DNA from: DAIOHQ01 sp036744635
GTDB lineage: Bacteria; Planctomycetota; Phycisphaerae; Tepidisphaerales; Tepidisphaeraceae
Reading direction: 5' to 3'
Assembly (NCBI GenBank): GCA_036744635.1
Contig: DAIOHQ010000285.1
Span: forward strand, 1 to 5,712
DNA length: 5,712 nt
The position numbers were made by a program, and so were the translations under genes. Positions 1 to 5,604 of this stretch are shown here, one piece after another. The notes beneath the pieces were generated by a model that saw nothing but the letters and a program-made list of their open reading frames with translations, was not told the DNA's origin and ran no database searches. How positions within the stretch are numbered: the first letter of the stretch is position 1; every line of letters begins with the position of its first letter.

Positions 1-15
1 TGGTTAAGGACTGAA

Positions 16-37
16 TGGCATTATATCCACAATGCCA
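16..37. repeat. Small inverted repeat (hairpin) upstream of the ankyrin gene
   Basis: TGGCATT at 16-22 is repeated as its exact reverse complement AATGCCA at 31-37, with an 8-nt AT-rich loop. The stem has only 7 bp and no T-run follows, so it is a weak candidate for a transcription terminator. It could equally be an operator, or the end of whatever lies to the left of the window. Nothing else is recognisable in positions 1-66. Confidence 0.35.
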
Positions 38-66
38 CAAATTATGGGCACGCCCCACAAACGCGC

Positions 67-95
67 TTGCTCTGACCGCACGGCCATCGTATAGC
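67..95 (+). promoter_or_regulatory. Candidate sigma70-type promoter for the ankyrin gene
   Basis: TTGCTC at 67-72 is followed after 17 bp by TATAGC at 90-95. These match the -35 consensus at 3 of 6 bases and the -10 consensus at 4 of 6. The -10 box ends only 7 bp before the ATG at 103, so a transcript from it would start at or next to the start codon and be leaderless. This fits the absence of a Shine-Dalgarno sequence before that ATG. The match is weak and could be chance. Confidence 0.3.
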
Positions 96-102
96 CAAAG
101 CC

Positions 103-636
103 ATGGCACCCTCACAGGAAATTGCGGAGCTCAAAGCCGCCATCGATGCCAACGACTTGCCGCGCGTGAAAGCACTGATGACCGGCAATCCCGATCTTCA
201 TCGCGCCCCGATGGGCTACAACGGCAATGGCCCGCTCACCTGGGTGGCGGAATGCCGGGTGCCGTGGGAGCCGCCATCGGAAACACGCCTGGAGATGGCG
301 CGATGGATGATCGAGAACGGCTCGGATGTACACCAGGGGGGTGATGGGCCGCTGATGCGGGCGGCCTTGATGGACTATCGTATTGCCATGATGGAGCTGC
401 TGGTGGATTACGGGGCGGGGATCAATGCCCTGTGGAATGGGAGTTATCCGATCATCTGCGCCCCTTGCGAGACACTGCTCCGCAAGCAGCTTCGCGACAT
501 GGGCGATGCCGAAAAGGAAAAGATGCGCGAATTCCATGATGTCACCCCCATCGCCTACGCCCGCCAGTTTCAAGAGCCACGCTGGGTAAGCGAGCCGGCC
601 ATCGCGGCGATCAGAGAATCCGGCGGAACTGAGTAG
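103..636 (+). CDS. Ankyrin-repeat protein
   Basis: This 177-residue protein is predicted cytoplasmic, with no signal peptide or membrane segment. Ankyrin-like helical pairs are visible at about residues 6-31 (ELKAAIDANDLPRVKALM), 60-82 (LEMARWMIENGSDVHQ) and 83-112 (GDGPLMRAALMDYR…MMELLVDYGAGINA). The C-terminal stretch (HDVTPIAYARQF, then AIAAIRES) looks like a closing repeat. Ankyrin repeats bind partner proteins; no enzymatic residue is evident and the partner is unknown. The central block PLTWVAECRVPW…GGDGPLMRAAL resembles a family of bacterial ankyrin proteins I recall as usually somewhat longer, with another repeat after 'APCETL'. Here that part is replaced by a charged helix (RKQLRDMGDAEKEKMREF), so a repeat may have been lost. 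The ATG at 103 is the first one that keeps the whole first repeat; no Shine-Dalgarno site precedes it. The gene converges on the hydrolase gene across a strong hairpin. Confidence 0.85.
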   Translation: MAPSQEIAELKAAIDANDLPRVKALMTGNPDLHRAPMGYNGNGPLTWVAECRVPWEPPSETRLEMARWMIENGSDVHQGGDGPLMRAALMDYRIAMMELLVDYGAGINALWNGSYPIICAPCETLLRKQLRDMGDAEKEKMREFHDVTPIAYARQFQEPRWVSEPAIAAIRESGGTE

Positions 637-638
637 CC

Positions 639-697
639 GTGAAACGTGAAACATGAAGAGTGGCGACCAGCTTCATGTTTCACGTTTCACGTTTCAC
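639..697. repeat. Heptamer inverted repeat between convergent genes (20-bp hairpin, bidirectional terminator candidate)
   Basis: The left arm (639-658) is two tandem GTGAAAC heptamers (639-645, 646-652) plus ATGAAG. The right arm (671-690) is its perfect reverse complement, CTTCAT plus GTTTCAC heptamers, and a third GTTTCAC copy runs on to 697. The loop (659-670) contains a nested TGG…CCA stem. The 20-bp perfect stem lies immediately after the ankyrin stop (634-636) and overlaps the stop and last codons of the convergent hydrolase gene. Its position fits a bidirectional terminator or 3'-end stabiliser. However, the stem is only about 40% GC and has no flanking T-run, so intrinsic termination is not assured. 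Confidence 0.8.
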
Positions 698-1549
698 TCC
701 CAAAATCGCCGCCTCCTCGGGCGCATTCAGGAATTCCTCCACCAGCCGATTCACCAGCGCCGAGCACTCATCGTGCGGCCAGGCGCCGGCGTTTTCGACC
801 ACCTCCAGCCGGCAGCGGCGGGCGATCGCCACCAGGCGCACGCTGTGCTCCACCGGGGCCGGCCGGGCCTGTCTCCCCCAGATCAGCAGCAGCGGCGTTT
901 GCACCCGCGGCAGCCAATCCAGAATCCGCGAATCCAGATATCCCGTGATCAAGCTGGCGTACGGGTAGACCCTGCCCGCCCCGCGGGCGTGCTCGAAGAG
1001 CCGGTTGACTTTGTCGGCCGTCACCTCGCGCGGGTTGTGAAATGAGTTTCGCAGGAACAGCCGCAACTCCACTTCGCCGGACATGGTGTCGTAAAACCCC
1101 GAGCGGAAGGCCGGCGTGGTCATGAACAGATGGCGGATCGGCGCCATCCAGCGCGGCGTGTCCAGCCCGGTCGGCTCGCTGCGCGGACAGATGAAGACCA
1201 GGCGCGAAAAGAGCTGCGGATGCTTCGCCGCCAGCTCGGTGAGATAGGCGCAGCTCAATCCCGCCGAGAGGGCGTGGGTTGCCCCGCCGATCTCCTCTTC
1301 GATGAAGTCGTGCAGCAACTCGACGTAGGTGCTGGCGGTGTATTTCAGCCGCGGGGCATCGCTGTCGCCGAAGCCCAGCAGGTCGACCGCATACACGGTG
1401 AAATGATGGGCCAGGGCATCGAGGTTGTGCTGAAACTCCTCCCAGCTTGCGCCGGGGTAGATGTTGTGAACCAGCAGCAGGGGATCTCCCATGCCGCGCC
1501 GTTGATAATGAATAACGCCGTGCCGCCAGCGATAATAATGTGATGCCAT
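680..1549 (-). CDS. Alpha/beta-hydrolase-fold protein, probably with a degenerate catalytic triad
   Basis: This 289-residue protein has the length and order of a single-domain alpha/beta hydrolase. It shows an oxyanion-loop region DPLLLVHNIYPGASWEEF (22-39, HN in place of the usual HG), the strand-turn AVDLLGFGDSDAP (54-66), a nucleophile elbow G97-L-S99-C-A101, and a cap region of about residues 125-205. Two blocks that normally carry the rest of the triad are recognisable but altered. WGRQARPAP (about 224-232) has Ala228 where the family has Asp. NAGAWPHDE has Ala256 where the family has the catalytic His, leaving His259 three residues on. It may therefore be a non-catalytic fold, or use displaced residues. 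No signal peptide is seen; it is probably cytosolic. The ATG at 1549 is preferred over an upstream in-frame ATG at 1651 because a GGGAGGA ribosome site lies 4-5 nt before it and homology-like sequence begins there. The last residues VKRET and the stop are encoded by GTGAAAC heptamer repeats. Substrate unknown. Confidence 0.88.
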   Translation of the reverse strand: MASHYYRWRHGVIHYQRRGMGDPLLLVHNIYPGASWEEFQHNLDALAHHFTVYAVDLLGFGDSDAPRLKYTASTYVELLHDFIEEEIGGATHALSAGLSCAYLTELAAKHPQLFSRLVFICPRSEPTGLDTPRWMAPIRHLFMTTPAFRSGFYDTMSGEVELRLFLRNSFHNPREVTADKVNRLFEHARGAGRVYPYASLITGYLDSRILDWLPRVQTPLLLIWGRQARPAPVEHSVRLVAIARRCRLEVVENAGAWPHDECSALVNRLVEEFLNAPEEAAILGVKRET

Positions 1550-1553
1550 TCGT

Positions 1554-1559
1554 CCTCCC
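1554..1559 (-). promoter_or_regulatory. Shine-Dalgarno site of the hydrolase gene
   Basis: Read on the minus strand, GGGAGG ends 4 nt before the ATG at 1549. It is the only strong ribosome binding site found before any gene in this window. It fixes the start at 1549 rather than the upstream in-frame ATG at 1651, which would place the promoter inside the gene. Confidence 0.75.
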
Positions 1560-1585
1560 GGCCGCGCGGTTCGCCGGGCGCAAGC

Positions 1586-1591
1586 ATTATA
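1586..1591 (-). promoter_or_regulatory. Perfect -10 box (TATAAT) for the hydrolase gene
   Basis: On the minus strand a perfect TATAAT at 1591-1586 is embedded in GC-rich DNA. Transcription would start near 1579-1580, giving a leader of about 30 nt that contains the Shine-Dalgarno site. No good TTGACA match lies 16-18 bp upstream, so the promoter may depend on an activator. A dyad, ACCGT (1591-1595) and ACGGT (1602-1606), overlaps the first base of the -10 box and the spacer and could bind a regulator. The hydrolase gene can thus be transcribed independently of the TPR gene upstream. Confidence 0.55.
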
Positions 1592-1612
1592 CCGTCCCCG
1601 AACGGTCCAGTC

Positions 1613-1633
1613 CTGCCGCGCTGGGAGCGCAGG
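1613..1633. repeat. GC-rich hairpin between the TPR and hydrolase genes
   Basis: GCGCT (1618-1622) and AGCGC (1626-1630) form a 5-bp stem with a GGG loop. CCTGC and GCAGG, overlapping at the outer edges, offer an alternative pairing. It lies downstream of the TPR stop and could weaken read-through into the hydrolase gene. No T-run follows on the minus strand, so a terminator call would be speculative. Confidence 0.25.
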
Positions 1634-1667
1634 TGTGGGGCAGTGGACCACGGATCACACTCCCGTC

Positions 1668-2144
1668 TCAATCCATCGCCTGGGCGCGGGCGTCAGCGCG
1701 GAGGGCGGCGAATTCCGGGTTGGCCAGGTAGCCGGCCAGCTCGGGGCGGTCGAAGAGTTCGGCGGCGAGCTTGGGCTCGGCGTAGACCTGCTCGCGGAGG
1801 AAGGCGAGCAGGCCGGGGTGGTCGCGAGCGTTGGCGAGGGCGATGCCGCGGCGGAGACGGGCGGCGCGGTTGTAGGGCTGGGCGTCAATCGCCTGGGCGT
1901 AGGCCAGGGCGGAGCGGGCGAAGTCGCCGGAATCGAAGAGGCGGCCGCCATAAGCTTCCCAGGCAGCGGGCGGGACGGCGCCGGCCCCGATCCGCTTCTC
2001 GAGTTGGTCGAGGGTCAGGCCGGCATAACTTGCGGCATCGGCACCGGTTCCGGGCCGCGCCGTGCCGCGGCGGGCATAGCCCAGCGCCAGCAGCAGGGCG
2101 GCAACGAGGATCACGATGGCCGGTACTCTGCGATGGTGGGTCAT
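1668..2144 (-). CDS. Small membrane-anchored TPR protein
   Basis: This 158-residue protein begins with a basic stretch (MTHHRR) and one hydrophobic segment at about residues 7-24 (VPAIVILVAALLLALGYA). That segment is a signal anchor or uncleaved signal peptide, with no lipobox Cys. An Ala/Gly-rich linker is followed by TPR-like helices at about 60-92 (AWEAYGGRLFDSGDFARSAL…AQAIDAQP) and 93-126 (NRAARLRRGIALANARDH…). The G-x-F-x-x-A-x-x-x-Y and P-x-N pattern is typical of TPRs. The tail (KLAAELFDRPELAGYLANPEFAALRADAR) is helical. TPRs scaffold protein complexes; the soluble part probably faces the periplasm. The ATG at 2144 is chosen because the hydrophobic segment follows directly, but no Shine-Dalgarno site precedes it. 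An in-frame ATG at 2204 is the alternative and would overlap the divergent gene. Downstream on the same strand is the hydrolase gene, 118 bp away with its own promoter. Confidence 0.72.
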   Translation of the reverse strand: MTHHRRVPAIVILVAALLLALGYARRGTARPGTGADAASYAGLTLDQLEKRIGAGAVPPAAWEAYGGRLFDSGDFARSALAYAQAIDAQPYNRAARLRRGIALANARDHPGLLAFLREQVYAEPKLAAELFDRPELAGYLANPEFAALRADARAQAMD

Positions 2145-2157
2145 CGTATGACGATAC
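2143..2157. promoter_or_regulatory. Dyad at the divergent start codons
   Basis: ATCGT (2143-2147) and ACGAT (2151-2155) form an inverted repeat centred on the ATG (2148-2150) of the large plus-strand gene. GTAT/ATAC (2146-2149, 2154-2157) forms an overlapping second dyad. The minus-strand ATG of the TPR gene ends at 2142, inside the same patch. On the minus strand TATCGT (2156-2151) is a poor -10-like hexamer 6 nt before the TPR ATG. This could be a shared operator or simply chance; the arms are only 4-5 bp. Confidence 0.25.
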
Positions 2158-5100
2158 TGCAGGATGAGCCGATCGTTGCCGGCACTGATGGCCTCCTCGG
2201 GCATGGCGTGCCCGCCCGCGCCCCCTCCGCGCCCATCCGCTGGCCAACTCTGGCCTGGGTCTGCCTGCTGCTGGCGATTGCGCAGGTTCTGCTGGGCGGA
2301 TATTCCCTGGGCGTGGGGAACCAGGCCATCCAGATCCCGCTGCTGCGGCAGGCGATGGACCATTCGCTGTTCGCGGCGGATGCGATGGTCTCTACCACCG
2401 CTGCGGATTATCCCACCTTCTTCTTCCGCCTGCTGGCCTGGCCGGCGCGGTGGTTCGGCGTCGAGGCTACGTTCGTGATCCTGCACCTGCTGACCTCCTG
2501 GGCGATTTTGCTGGCGGTGGTCGCCGTCGCGAAGGCGGCCTTCCGTTCGACCACCTCCGGGCTTGTCGCCGCCGCCATGCTGGTCGCCGCCCACCATCAC
2601 GCCCTGGGCGGCGATGACCTGTATTCCCCCGGCTTCACACATACCTACGCGGTGTTTCCGCTGGCCATCGCGGCGCTGGCGCTGGCATATCGGGGCCGCC
2701 ACGCCCTGGCGTTTCTGGGTGCGGGAATTCTCTTCAACCTGCACGCGCTGACTGGCGGCTATCTGCTGGCGCTGTTGCTGGCAGCGCTGCTGGCGGATCG
2801 GGACATCGGGTCCAACCCTGGGCACTGGCGCGGCGCGGTGTTGCCGCCGCTGCTGTTCTGCCTCGCTGCTGCGCCAACGATTGTGCTGATGTTCCTGCAC
2901 CGCCAGAGCTTCGACAGCCAATGGATCGGCCTCACCCACCTGCGCTCCGCCGACCACAGCTTCCCATCGAGCTGGTGGCAGGCCGGCAGCGCGGAGGCGC
3001 CGCGGTTTGCGCTGCTGGCGGGGCTGTTTGCCCTCTCCTTCAGCTTTGTGCCGCCGGGGGGCGCCCGCCGCAAGACGCTGGCGATGATGGGGGCGGCCGG
3101 CTTGCTTTTCGCCGTCGGCTATGTTTTCGCGGATGTGTTTCCCGTGCCGGTGGTGCTGCGGGCGCAGCTCTTTCGCAGCTCGCGGCTGGTGATGATCCTC
3201 TGGTTCGTGCAGATCGCCTATGCCGCCGTGGCGGCGTGGAATGATTCCCGCACCGGCGGCGCCCGCGGCGTCCGCTGGCGGGACTGGCTGGAAAGGATAT
3301 CGGCAGGCCTCACGCTGCTGACGTTGACGCTGCCGGCGTTGATGCCGCTGCTGCCGCTGGCATTCGCGATCGCGCTGCTGGCGGCCATCGTCAATGGCCG
3401 GCTGTCCGCGCTGCAGGCGGGCTTGGCGGGGATTACTCTTTTCATCTGCATCGCCGCCGGGCGCGATCTGCACGTCCCGTTGGTCGGCTGGCCGGTTTTT
3501 CATTTCAACATCCCCTGGCTCGCCGTCTGCGGGTTGGCCGCCGCTGCTCTGGCGTTGCTGCTGCATCGCATTTCGATCCCGCCGCTTGTGAAAGTCGGAG
3601 TTCGGGGCATCGCCGCGTGCGCTGCCGTCGGCCTGCTCATTGCCATTCATCTCCAACTCGTCAAGGCTCCCGTCGATCCCTGGCGCGCCGTCCAGGGCTG
3701 GGCCAGTGAGAACACGCCGGTCGATGCCGTGTTCCTCACGCCCATCTATCCCGGCGGGTTCCGCGTCCACTCGGATCGGGCGGTGGTGGGGGAGTGGCGC
3801 GATGGGACGCAGATGTATTTCTCTGCCCGCTTCGCCCTCATGTGGTGGGAACGCATGGGCGATCTTCAGCCGGGATTGCTCACCAATTCCTCCGGCCCCT
3901 CCGGCCCCTCCGGCCCCTCCGGCCCCTCCGACCCCTCCGACCAGATGCTGCTCTCGCGCGGCCGGTCGCTGGAGTCTCTGGATGATGCCGCGTTGATCGC
4001 GCTGGCGGAGAAATATCATGCCAGCCACATCGTTTTGCCCACGGTGGCTGCTGCCCGGCCCCGCCAGTTGGTTCCGCTCTACTCCAATGCGCGTTACGGG
4101 ATCTATCTGCCGAAGCTGCTGGTGGCGGAGGTTCCCGCCGATGTCCCCGACAAGAAGCGCTGGCAGGCGGATGAGCGCTTCATGCGCGAGACCGTACTGC
4201 CGAATATCGAGAAATACCGCAAAGGCGATGTCCGCCTTTCGCTGCTCGGCGCCGAGGGCCGGCCGCTGGCGGGGGTGAGCGTCAACATCCGCCAGACCCG
4301 TCAGGCGTTTGGCTTCAGCGCCTCGATTCCGTTTTTCGAGCCGCCCGCCGCCAAGGCCGCGCAGGGGGATTTTCAGTCTGCGCCGGTGGACCCGCGCGAG
4401 CTGGAGAAATTCCTCGAGGTCTTCAACTATTCGATGATTCCTTTCAGCGGCAAGTGGATGTATGTCGAGCCGGCCGAGGGGGAGCGGCATTATCAGGAGC
4501 TCGACAAGTACATCGCCTGGTGCATGAATCATCACGTCGGCGTGGAATATCATTTTCTCAGCGGCTACTTCGCGGCGTGGGTGAAGACGAAGACTCCGGC
4601 CGAGCAGGGGGAGGCATTTTTGCGCCACGCCCGCGCCCTCGCCGAGCGCTATGGCGACAGGATTGATGCCTGGCAGGTGGTGAACGAGACGGTGCTCATT
4701 CAGCAGTCGCCGGCGGTGTTTGCGGAATTGCGCAAGCTGCTGCCGAACGCCAAGCTGGGGATCAGCGACTGTGCCAAGTTCGCCCCGGAGAACCGCAGCG
4801 CCAAGACGGCCGAGCTGCGCGAGAAGGATATGTATCGCGGGCTGGCCGAGCTGCGCTGGCTGAAGGAGCAGGGGGTGAAGGTGGATTTCTTTGGGCTGCA
4901 CGGCCATCGTCCCTTCGGGCTTTGGCCGGACGCGGTGGAGATGTACAAGGTGCTCGACACCTTCGCCAAGGAGGGCGTTCGGATTCATATCACCGAGGTG
5001 AGCGTGCCGGAGGATATTGGGGTGCTGGGCGGCGTGCGCGGGGGAAAGTATACGCCGCAGCTTCAGGCGGAATATTACGCGCGTTTCCTCACCATCTGCT

Positions 5101-5441
5101 TTAGCCATCCGCAGGTGGACATGATCAACCTCTGGGGCATCGGGCCGAATACGTGGCAGAAGAACGCCGGTCTGCTCGATGCGAATTATGCGCCCAAGCC
5201 CGCGTTCGATGTTCTCAAGAAGCTGATCGGCGAGACGTGGCGAACGAATCTTTCCGGCGCGACAGGTCTGGATGGCGCGATTGGGTTTCGAGGGTTTTGC
5301 GGCGATTACGATGCGGCGATCACGCTGGCGGATGGGAAGATCGTGCATGCGCAGTTTGCGATTCGGCCGGGGGAGAAACGGAGCACGTACCGGGTACAGG
5401 TGGATGGGACGGGGAAGGTGCTGGTTCGGGGTGGGGAGTAG
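2148..5441 (+). CDS. Polytopic GT-C/DUF6798-like membrane protein fused to a GH10-family glycoside hydrolase
   Basis: This 1097-residue protein is one uninterrupted frame. Residues 35-505 hold about 13-14 hydrophobic segments, e.g. 35-55, 107-129, 202-217, 229-250, 286-303, 310-330, 346-364, 384-416, 421-437, 455-472 and 484-502. The first loop (GVGNQAIQIPLLRQAMDHSLFAADAM) resembles GT-C glycosyltransferase-like membrane proteins. After the last segment, WASENTPVDAVFLTPIYPGGFRVHSDRAV (518-546) recalls DUF6798. A Ser-Gly-Pro linker (582-598) and KYHASHIVLP (622-631) follow. Residues ~660-730 carry the pre-GH10 leader (RKGDVRLSLLGAEGRPLAGV). GH10 spans ~730-1030, with acid/base Glu847 (WQVVNE), nucleophile Glu950 (HITE) and LWGIGPNTW…GLLDANYAPKPAF at the end. 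A small beta domain closes the protein. GH10 enzymes cleave beta-1,4-xylan-type glycans with retention; the true substrate is unknown. The catalytic part is probably outside the membrane. ATG 2148 has a weak GGTGGG 7 nt upstream; GTG 2208 is an alternative. Confidence 0.88.
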   Translation: MTILQDEPIVAGTDGLLGHGVPARAPSAPIRWPTLAWVCLLLAIAQVLLGGYSLGVGNQAIQIPLLRQAMDHSLFAADAMVSTTAADYPTFFFRLLAWPARWFGVEATFVILHLLTSWAILLAVVAVAKAAFRSTTSGLVAAAMLVAAHHHALGGDDLYSPGFTHTYAVFPLAIAALALAYRGRHALAFLGAGILFNLHALTGGYLLALLLAALLADRDIGSNPGHWRGAVLPPLLFCLAAAPTIVLMFLHRQSFDSQWIGLTHLRSADHSFPSSWWQAGSAEAPRFALLAGLFALSFSFVPPGGARRKTLAMMGAAGLLFAVGYVFADVFPVPVVLRAQLFRSSRLVMILWFVQIAYAAVAAWNDSRTGGARGVRWRDWLERISAGLTLLTLTLPALMPLLPLAFAIALLAAIVNGRLSALQAGLAGITLFICIAAGRDLHVPLVGWPVFHFNIPWLAVCGLAAAALALLLHRISIPPLVKVGVRGIAACAAVGLLIAIHLQLVKAPVDPWRAVQGWASENTPVDAVFLTPIYPGGFRVHSDRAVVGEWRDGTQMYFSARFALMWWERMGDLQPGLLTNSSGPSGPSGPSGPSDPSDQMLLSRGRSLESLDDAALIALAEKYHASHIVLPTVAAARPRQLVPLYSNARYGIYLPKLLVAEVPADVPDKKRWQADERFMRETVLPNIEKYRKGDVRLSLLGAEGRPLAGVSVNIRQTRQAFGFSASIPFFEPPAAKAAQGDFQSAPVDPRELEKFLEVFNYSMIPFSGKWMYVEPAEGERHYQELDKYIAWCMNHHVGVEYHFLSGYFAAWVKTKTPAEQGEAFLRHARALAERYGDRIDAWQVVNETVLIQQSPAVFAELRKLLPNAKLGISDCAKFAPENRSAKTAELREKDMYRGLAELRWLKEQGVKVDFFGLHGHRPFGLWPDAVEMYKVLDTFAKEGVRIHITEVSVPEDIGVLGGVRGGKYTPQLQAEYYARFLTICFSHPQVDMINLWGIGPNTWQKNAGLLDANYAPKPAFDVLKKLIGETWRTNLSGATGLDGAIGFRGFCGDYDAAITLADGKIVHAQFAIRPGEKRSTYRVQVDGTGKVLVRGGE
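3891..3941 (+). repeat. In-frame 9-bp tandem repeat encoding a Ser-Gly-Pro linker
   Basis: Four perfect copies of TCCGGCCCC (3891-3926) are followed by one TCCGACCCC variant (3927-3935) and a partial TCCGAC (3936-3941). They encode (Ser-Gly-Pro)4-Ser-Asp-Pro-Ser-Asp, residues 582-598 of the large protein. The unit is a multiple of three, so copy-number slippage would change linker length without breaking the frame. It sits inside the DUF6798-like extracytoplasmic part, before KYHASHIVLP, rather than at the boundary with GH10. Confidence 0.95.
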
Positions 5442-5469
5442 GGGGAGCGTGGGAAAGCGAAAATGAGAT

Positions 5470-5587
5470 GTGGGACATTTGGGGGAATTTGTGGCGAAAA
5501 ATCGGTTGTTAATGGTTGTTACTGCAGGGGTTGAGTGGATGTCCCACAATGTCCCACATGGGTGCGCAGGGATGGGAAGTGGGACAT
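5470..5587. repeat. GTGGGACAT / ATGTCCCAC repeat cluster
   Basis: The 9-mer GTGGGACAT occurs at 5470-5478 and 5579-5587. Its reverse complement ATGTCCCAC occurs at 5539-5547 and 5549-5557, the two copies exactly 10 bp apart. Neighbouring copies in opposite orientation can pair: 5470-5478 with 5539-5547, or 5549-5557 with 5579-5587 across a 21-nt loop. In between, GGTTGTTA is directly repeated at 5504-5511 and 5514-5521, again with a 10-bp period. The one-turn spacing would suit side-by-side protein binding, while the inverted copies would suit alternative RNA hairpins. Function unknown. Confidence 0.85.
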
Positions 5588-5604
5588 GGGTGGGGAGAAG
5601 GGGA

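Noticed and set aside
112..654. 180-residue minus-strand frame across the ankyrin gene
   Set aside because: It overlaps the ankyrin gene entirely, has no motif or ribosome site, and the ankyrin frame shows recognisable repeats.
646..1045. Short plus-strand frames over the 3' half of the hydrolase gene
   Set aside because: Pro/Arg/Ala-rich shadows opposite a gene with clear alpha/beta-hydrolase motifs.
1635..2147. Plus-strand extension of the large gene upstream of 2148
   Set aside because: The 171 added residues are Gly/Ala/Val-rich shadow sequence antisense to the TPR gene, with no domain and no membrane character. The real protein-like sequence begins just before the first membrane segment.
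3891..3941. Frameshift or artefact at the tandem repeat joining two genes
   Set aside because: The unit is 9 bp and in frame, and the same frame shows DUF6798-like sequence on both sides, so the repeat is a linker rather than a gene junction.
5153..5512. 119-residue plus-strand frame overlapping the end of the GH10 gene and running past it
   Set aside because: Out of frame with GH10, with low-complexity Gly/Arg composition and no start signal.
5470..5587. CRISPR array
   Set aside because: The repeats are 9 bp, occur in both orientations, and have irregular gaps; no spacer-repeat periodicity.
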